A DNA stretch of 64,000 bases from Primula veris (lineage: Eukaryota; Streptophyta; Magnoliopsida; Ericales; Primulaceae), in the NCBI GenBank assembly GCA_963682055.1, contig OY821745.1:4719501-4783500 (forward strand), in the 5' to 3' direction. Below are positions 57,684 to 64,000 of this stretch, piece by piece. A program made the position numbers and the translations under genes. Every line of letters starts with the position of its first letter. Positions within the stretch are counted from its first letter, which is position 1. Below the pieces are notes generated by a model, which did not search any database, was not told where the DNA came from, and saw nothing but the letters and a program-made list of their open reading frames with translations.

Positions 57684-60353
57684 CTAGGCTGCCCCCTCAT
57701 CATCATCAGCTTCATCGTCCGAGAGGGCTCGAGGGGTTAAGGGGACCACCTCGGGAATGGGAGCAGAGGGGATGGGAACAATGATGTTTTCCATGTTCCA
57801 CACCGGATGATCCGGTCCCGCCCTCATGAAAGCCGCTGCCTCAGACCAGCCATCGACATAGAAGGAATTAAAGTCCTTCTGTGTCGATAGTTCCAAGGCG
57901 GCGCTCATCTCCGCCTCGGCGGCTTGAACCGCAGCCTTCACTTTCTCAGCCACTCCTGCCTCAGCGGCTTCGACTGCAGCCTTCACCTTGTCGGCCAAGC
58001 TTGCTTCAGCCTCCTTCAGAGCTGTTACCGCAGCTTGGGCACGCTCCTCGGCCTCAGCACCGGCCTTCGCGGCCTCAGCTCTCCGAGCTTCCAAATATTC
58101 GACGAGGCCCTCGGCCCTCTCTGCCCTTTTCTGGGCCCCCTCCGCCCTCTTCAGAGCGTCTTCGGCCTGCTTAGCACTGGCCTTGGCCTTCGAAGCCCAC
58201 GACCTCACCAGTTGCCCTTGCTGGTAGACGTATTGGTTCATCGTTAAGTAGGCCTACAAAAGAAGAGAAACACTTAGCAAAAATTTAAGAAATAAACAAA
58301 GAACACTCAGGACTGGCACAACGAAAACAACATTTTACCTGCGGGATCATGGCCATGGCCGACTTCATGGCAGAAGCAAGGTCGCGACCGTGATGGTCGG
58401 CCTCGATGGTTTGCTGCTGGAGCGCGGCCAGAGCAAGCAGGCCAGCAGAGGGATGGCCCTCCATGATGCTCCGAACCCCAGTCGTCGCCTTAACCTCCTC
58501 CGGGGTCTGAATAGGCATCCTTGGCGACGGGGAGCCAGAGCCTGAGCTTGAGCCCGAAGCGCTAGGCATTGGTCCCTTTGCTTGAGTGGTTGACACCGCT
58601 CGCTCTTCGGCGACGACCACCGGCTCCCTAGGCTCCAGGATGGGTGCGGCATCCTCCCTCGGCTCAGACTCCCCGGTCCGGGCCTTCTTTGCCTCACGAG
58701 TGGCCTTCGCCTCCTCTCTCTTTCTCTTGTCAGCTTCGGCCTTGCGAGTGGCTTGTTCACGCCTCGCCTGCCCCAACAAGCCTCCCAACCTCTCTAAGGC
58801 CTTTGCCTTAGCATCAGCAGGAGCTACTTCGACAACCTCCTCATCCCTTGCCTCGGCGACCTCCTCCTCAATGGCCTCGGGCTCTACGACCTCCTCTTCC
58901 TCACCACCGGCCCCCGCATCGGCAGCAGTCTCTTCCACCTCCTCCTCCTCCTCATCGGAACGAACCACCTACATCGTTCGGAACAAGAAAAAAGAAGTTA
59001 GAAAAATTCGGAAAAATTAGCAAAATCTAGCTAAGTGTTAAATTGGAATTGTGTAAAAATGAAGAAAGAATTTACCCTGGTCCGTGAGGTACCCAAGCTT
59101 GGCCCGGAGGGCTCCGCCTCCACGGGGCTATCTTTCAGGTGTAGGGGACTCCTCACACTGGGCTCCCTAGACCTCAGGGGAAGAGCCTCTGGCAGAGGTT
59201 TCCCATGTTGGTCTATGTAGACACGGGTACCGTCCGGCCCCACCCTGTAGTGGAGGACGGTACCATCCGGCCGGGTCTCCCAGAGGACCCCGGCTGATGC
59301 AGGAGCGAAAGAGGCCACAGTCACGACCTTCGCCTTGCTGCTTGGCTTCAGCTTCGGCTTCGTCGCCTTCTTCACCACAGGCACCACCACGGTATCGGCC
59401 TCCTCTACTATCTTGGAAGGAAGGGTCGACTCTAGACCCCTCTCTTTCTCCCATCTTTCCCTGGAGTACCCCACAGGACAGAAGGTCCTATGTGGCCACA
59501 TGAACCCGTTCCCCTTACAACTAGTAGGGGAACTGCATGTCAGGAGGCGCTCAGCATCGCGCGCTCCCACGTCGGTCCCATCTGGACCCCACCAATTGAG
59601 GGCCACCTCCAACGACCCGATGTTGGGCTCACCCAGGCCCCCTATCTTCGAGGCCACCGTGAACTTGTTCTCCTTAGTGCTAAGCACCCTTCCTGGCCTG
59701 GGTGGAAGAATTAGGTCATCGCGGTGGAGCCAGTGCCCTTCCACCACTATCACGTCTTGCGTGTAACCCCGATTCGAATCGGAGTTACCCGTGATCAGCT
59801 GGTTATGGGCCCGACATCGCAGGTAGGGTTGCCTGCTCTTGGACTGGGAGCTTGGCTCGGTCTGCAGAAACTCGTAGCAGGCCAAAAGCTCCCTCAGCCC
59901 TAATGGTTCCGGAAGGGCCGGGCCCAATAGGAGGTTGAGGGCCTCCATCCCGGCACAGATGCGGTGTGCCTGCAGTGGCCACTGGCACGGGAGAGTCTGC
60001 GTCCAGGCGCACAACTCCGCCAGCAGCTCCGGGATGGGGAGGTCAGTGCCCCCGTACATGAGTGTGGAAAGGGAGAGGGTCGCCATGTTGTTAGGATCAG
60101 CCACGATCCCATTCACCTCATCGACGCTCTCGCATTTCCGGAGCCTGAAGTCCTCACTGATCCCGCAGAGCTGTCGAAACTCGTCGAGGTCGGGCCCATG
60201 CAGCCTCACCATTATGCTATTATCATTCGAGGCCACGGTCAGGCTCGGGTCTAAAACCATTGCCCGGAATGGCAAGGCATTTTCCATAACTGCCAGGCAC
60301 CGAGGTTGGGGCGCAACCATCGGGCCTTTTCCGGCACCGTGAGTTATCATCAT
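57684..60353 (-). CDS. Antisense three-exon gene inside the Tat element
   Basis: Complete gene opposite to gag-pol. Exons: 60353-59076, 58968-58339, 58253-57684, i.e. 426, 210 and 190 codons including stop; both introns are GT-AG and phase 0. The product is about 825 residues. Exon 1 encodes a globular part (MVRLHGPDLDEFRQLCGISE and WWGPDGTDVGARDAERLLTC). Exon 2 is strongly acidic, then rich in Lys/Arg/Glu with a basic KRKREEAKATREAKKAR stretch that could be a nuclear signal. Exon 3 is an Ala/Glu/Lys coiled coil of about 110 residues, then an acidic tail. Extra antisense ORFs in this position are known from Tat elements, but their function is not established. No stop or frameshift interrupts it, unlike gag-pol. 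A TATA box lies at 60463-60470. Confidence 0.85.
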
Positions 60354-60462
60354 GTCGGTTGGATGTTTGTGATTTTGCTAAGTATGGGAAGGGAGAGAAA
60401 ATAGGTTGCTGTGAAAATTTTAGAGAGAGAGTGAGAAAGTGAAAATGAGATTTCACTGAGGG

Positions 60463-60470
60463 TATTTATA
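60463..60470 (-). promoter_or_regulatory. TATA box of the antisense gene
   Basis: On the minus strand TATAAATA, 110 bp before the start codon at 60353, leaving a leader of about 80 nt. The leader is rich in CTCTCT and TTCAC. Confidence 0.65.
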
Positions 60471-60577
60471 GACCCCCACCAGAAGGTGAAAAGACATTTA
60501 CCAGAAGGTGAAAAGACAGCAACGGTTCAATAACACAAACTCCCACAAATAACCGCTGCCACTCAATCGACGCATCC

Positions 60578-60735
60578 CACGTGTACAGCAAACAGAGGTC
60601 AACCGCCAAGTGTCACTCATCAGCCATTTTAGCATTGATGGCATTGATAGAATCGAAAAGATAGGGGCGACGCCTCATAAATGCACGATGGGCGTGCTCC
60701 ACGTGTCAAAAATCCAAAGAATACAAGAACACGTG
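60578..60735 (-). promoter_or_regulatory. Three CACGTG cores upstream of the antisense gene
   Basis: CACGTG at 60578-60583, 60700-60705 and 60730-60735, each followed by T on the plus strand. These are the cores of G-box or ABA-response elements. They lie 110-270 bp upstream of the antisense TATA box. Confidence 0.55.
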
Positions 60736-60864
60736 TCAACAAGACAGACCGTGTTAAGATACCTCCACACCGCCAGACGTAAGAACAGGATGACCGGAGC
60801 CCCCGTAAAGATTAGAGATCTTTGCCGACCTCGTCCTTAACAACGACTCCGGACAGGGAGCTGT

Positions 60865-61558
60865 TGGCGAGGGAATGTCGACACCCCCTCGTCCGGGGCA
60901 ATACCATCACCACAGCATGTTACCCGGGTCTGTCAACCATAGGCCACGTATCACCCCGGATCTGGATGGACCGGTCTGTGACCACGCCGGCCTAGGAAGC
61001 GTATCAAGTACGCTTTCCCAATTAATGCTGCTGCTCACTGGGGGGGACCCTTTATATGTTTCATCGACGTGGCCCAATCACAGGCCAGCCCCTGTGGGCC
61101 CCGAAAAAGGACAGTACCCTTGTCAGAGTCATAAATGACTCTGACGCCGTTGGATCAACACTTGACAGTACAGTGATCCAAGGGCTAATACACCTCTGAT
61201 CACACTATAAATACCCCCACTAATACCACTTAGAGGGGGACGCACAAATATAGAGAGGAGAGATAAAGCTGAAATCACCCGGACCGCCTAAATACGACAT
61301 CTGACAGCCGACACCACAAGTTGTAACCGGCCCGATCCCTCACCTTTAACTATATTCCTACTTTCAGTCCCCACTAATACTGACTTGATCGTTGGAGAGA
61401 GAAAACCTGGTTCCAATCCCGGGCCCCTGTTCGTTTCTTGTGCAGGCACGAAGAGCGCCTCGTCACCGAAGCAGACACAATCCACAACAGACACCTCGGA
61501 AGATCGGAGCCGACGCGAATTGATTAAGCCGAGCTTGGGAAGAAAATCAGGCTCGCCA
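60865..61558 (+). repeat. 3' LTR of the Tat element
   Basis: 694 bp, from TGGCGAGGGAATG to CAGGCTCGCCA, with perfect terminal inverted bases TGGCGAG/CTCGCCA and a TATAAATA at 61206-61213. A purine-rich GGACAGGGAG just before it (60851-60860) may be the polypurine tract. Confidence 0.95.
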
Positions 61559-61563
61559 TTTTT

Positions 61564-64000
61564 AACTTTTAAGTATTTAACCATAAATTAGTACTCGTAA
61601 AAGTCTAATTAAGTTTAATTATTATTTTTCAAATTAATAAAGACATTTAAGTATTTACTGAAAAATAAATAAACAAAAATGTCACTCTCTAGTTAGAATG
61701 ATCGTGGCAGGCCATGTTATCGGGGTGGGGGCTTATCATTCCCCAGTTTCACCCCACCAATAAAGGCGATAATATAAATGTGATAGGGGACATTATTAAA
61801 ATTGAATTTTACAAAAAGATCTCAAGCAACTTCAATGGACAAAATTGAGAATATGCTAATTTGAGGTCCACTAGATCTCTATTAGTAACTACTATTCCTC
61901 TTTTCAACTGCTAGCTAGCGATCTTAGCGAAATGGTCATGATCACAAATGCTTTTTTACTACTGTAATATAAATTCTTGCAAATTAAAGAAATTTAAAGT
62001 TGCGTGTATTATAAAACTACTACTTAACTTAATATTTTTCTTAGAATATGTTTTCATGAAGTATATCATAGGCATGTATGTTACTATAAAGCGTTTTAAA
62101 TTTAGTAATAGACCATTAACAGATTTGTTGTTACAACGTTTCTAAATTTAGTGCACCCACTTACTATTTGGATAGCAGCAAAGTGTCTATTGCTATCCTA
62201 ACCTTTTGATATGGTGTTTACGGGTGTAATTCCGAGAAAACAATTGAGATTAGTTCTCATATTTGTTAAAACAGTTGAGAGATCATTTCTCGAATTTATT
62301 AAGTGTTTAGGAGAGACCATAAGCCTTGATTTTAGTTTTTACCATTCCAAGCTTTTGAAGCTGGACACCTTTCCAAATATATGTTTGTGAGCTAAATATG
62401 TATCCTGCAAATTAGTTTGAGCGATATTTATAGAGCGGTGATATAAGCAGAGAGTTTTTAACATAAACTGTCGTAAATACTCAATGTAGACTATATTAGT
62501 CAATGTGGACCATATCAAATCATGTATATAAGGGTAAATCAATTATACACATTGAGTTTATGTGCAAGAGTCTATGTAAAAAAGTATCTATTTATATCAT
62601 CTTTCATATTTATAATATGGAATGGTCGGATGTTGAGATAACAATTCGCCTCATTCTAGAGAGAGGACGACGTTATAAGCATAAAAGGAAAAAGACGATG
62701 CATTCCCTGTCATATATATAACCATGCATAAATACATATATAAATCAACTAGCGGTTATAACCAGTAGTCCACTAGTTACAATTCATATAAAATTTAGTG
62801 GTGGTGTCATATCTCTTGCGGCGGATCAAGAGTGGTCTGGTGTCGATCGCCTCCCTCGCCATTGCTGGAGATGAGACAGATGATCAAGAATCATGGGTTT
62901 TTTTTTAGAGTTAAAAAAGTGATTGTAGCAAATGAACAATTATGGAATTAGACACCATTTAGATAGCCATTTAAGAAGACTAAACCCAAAATAAATTTGA
63001 AGAGAAATACTCCTAGTGTTTTTTGAAACAGTTCGAAGAAAAGACTAAAGCTTTGTTTTTTTAGGACCGAAACTTAAATATCTAAAAATGTAAAACATTT
63101 GCCGTTACCCGTTGAATCTCAATTTCTCTCCACTGCTTATAAGTCATCTCACAATTTCCTTAAGGTCTATTCCCATTTTCTTTCAAGATAAATTAAAAAA
63201 TTAGGAATCCAAAGAAATTTTGGTAATTTACGTATACGAGAACTAAGTAAAAGTTAACGCGTTATGCGTTAGACGCGTAATGATATAAATCTCGTAATAT
63301 ATTTTATTTTGAACATGATATTCAGATTTGGTATCATTTATTGTTGTTATGCAGGTTAAAACGAATTGTTAATTAATTTAGGTTACATCCGTAATTAGAA
63401 AAATAGAATGATCATAAATTGTTAATTAATTAGATTAGTTACATTGATAATTATTATAATAGAATGATGGTGTTTTTGAAAAAAATTAATAAAATTTGAC
63501 AGTATCAATTTTTTTTTAATTTGCTTATATTAATTGTATGATGATAAAGACTTTTCCTCCGTGGGTTAGCGAGAGATTAGGACATTCCAAAAAGTCCTTA
63601 GTTTGTTTATCATATCATTAACCTAGTCGATATATTATTCCTTATCAATACACTTCTTGTTGCAAATGGGTATTAGATTAGTTTAAGATAAGATGATTGC
63701 CAGATAAATAATCGTTAATCCTCATCTTACTTTCTTTCCTATCTGACATCCACTCAAACCTGTCTCTTAGTCTTTGACTATAAAAGATTAATAACAATTT
63801 GATTAAATTGAAATAAAATCATAGTAGTATATCTTCTAAAGTAGAGGCAGTGGGTATGATTCATCATGTCCAATATTAGACATTATAATTTCAACCAAAC
63901 TTGTATTTAGTCAAGTTCGGTATTACTAAATGAAAGAATTATTTTAGCCTAAATGAGTAATTATTTTGTTGGATGAAAATAATTTTACGGGGTATATATC
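61564..64000. other. Intergenic region without recognised genes
   Basis: AT-rich DNA with only short chance ORFs. No repeat boundary, RNA gene or coding similarity was recognised. Confidence 0.5.

Larger units (their letters stand above)
50459..61558 (+). mobile_element. Full-length Ty3/gypsy retrotransposon, Tat type
   Basis: 11.1 kb element with two LTRs, a TTTTT target duplication (50454-50458 and 61559-61563) and a primer-binding site just after the 5' LTR. The order is gag, protease, reverse transcriptase, RNase H, a second archaeal-type RNase H, integrase, then a 77-bp tandem repeat block, an antisense three-exon gene and the 3' LTR. The dual RNase H and the antisense gene between integrase and 3' LTR point to the Tat (Retand/Ogre-related) clade. 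The sense coding region is broken. LTRs differ by about 13 substitutions and 3 indels by eye, roughly 2%, so the insertion is young. A relic LTR of the same family lies at 21982-22692. Confidence 0.95.

Noticed and set aside
57881..60342. Plus-strand ORFs opposite the antisense gene
   Set aside because: They are shadows of a GC-rich coding strand; splice sites and acid/coiled-coil composition support the minus strand.

Overview
This is nuclear DNA from a flowering plant, almost certainly a eudicot. Genes are split by AT-rich introns, intergenic DNA is full of LTR-retrotransposon and MITE-like debris, and there is an inserted scrap of plastid DNA. Protein-level recognition gives seven host genes (one of them partial), one intact gene carried antisense inside a retrotransposon, and a degenerate gag-pol.

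Layout. 0.5-2.4 kb (+): the last four exons of a plastid-type 16S rRNA methyltransferase G (RsmG). 4.3-11.6 kb (+): a complete 19-exon alpha-N-acetylglucosaminidase (NAGLU, family GH89) whose reading frame requires a GA-AG intron followed directly by a GC-AG intron. 13.4 kb (+): a small single-exon basic protein. 16.3-20.5 kb (-): a 12-exon atypical E2F repressor (E2FE/DEL type) with a duplicated exon, an internal triplicated peptide repeat and a solo LTR in intron 4. 22.0-22.7 kb: a relic LTR of the same family as the large element near the end. 23.7-25.2 kb (-): an intronless PPR protein resembling OTP43. 25.5-31.2 kb: foldback elements and a 1.5 kb solo LTR. 32.9-36.2 kb (+): a type-A cytokinin response regulator with a repeat-rich first intron. 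38.9-45.0 kb (+): plastid PPR-SMR protein pTAC2, with two MITEs in its introns. 46.3-47.5 kb: a foldback element abutting nuclear plastid DNA made of rpl20 and ycf3 pieces. 50.5-61.6 kb: a full-length Ty3/gypsy element of the Tat type, with dual RNase H, about 98% identical LTRs and a TTTTT target duplication. 61.6-64 kb: no gene seen.

How the parts relate. The OTP43-like, response-regulator and pTAC2 genes lie in the same order as Arabidopsis AT1G74900, AT1G74890 (ARR15) and AT1G74850, so 23-45 kb looks like a conserved microsyntenic block. Several host genes act in organelle gene expression (RsmG, OTP43, pTAC2), while NAGLU, the E2F and the response regulator serve glycan turnover, the cell cycle and cytokinin signalling.

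The most unusual object is the Tat element. Its sense gag-pol is broken by five in-frame stops and two frameshifts, yet a three-exon antisense gene of about 825 codons between integrase and the 3' LTR is fully open, has canonical introns, and has its own TATA box with three upstream CACGTG cores.
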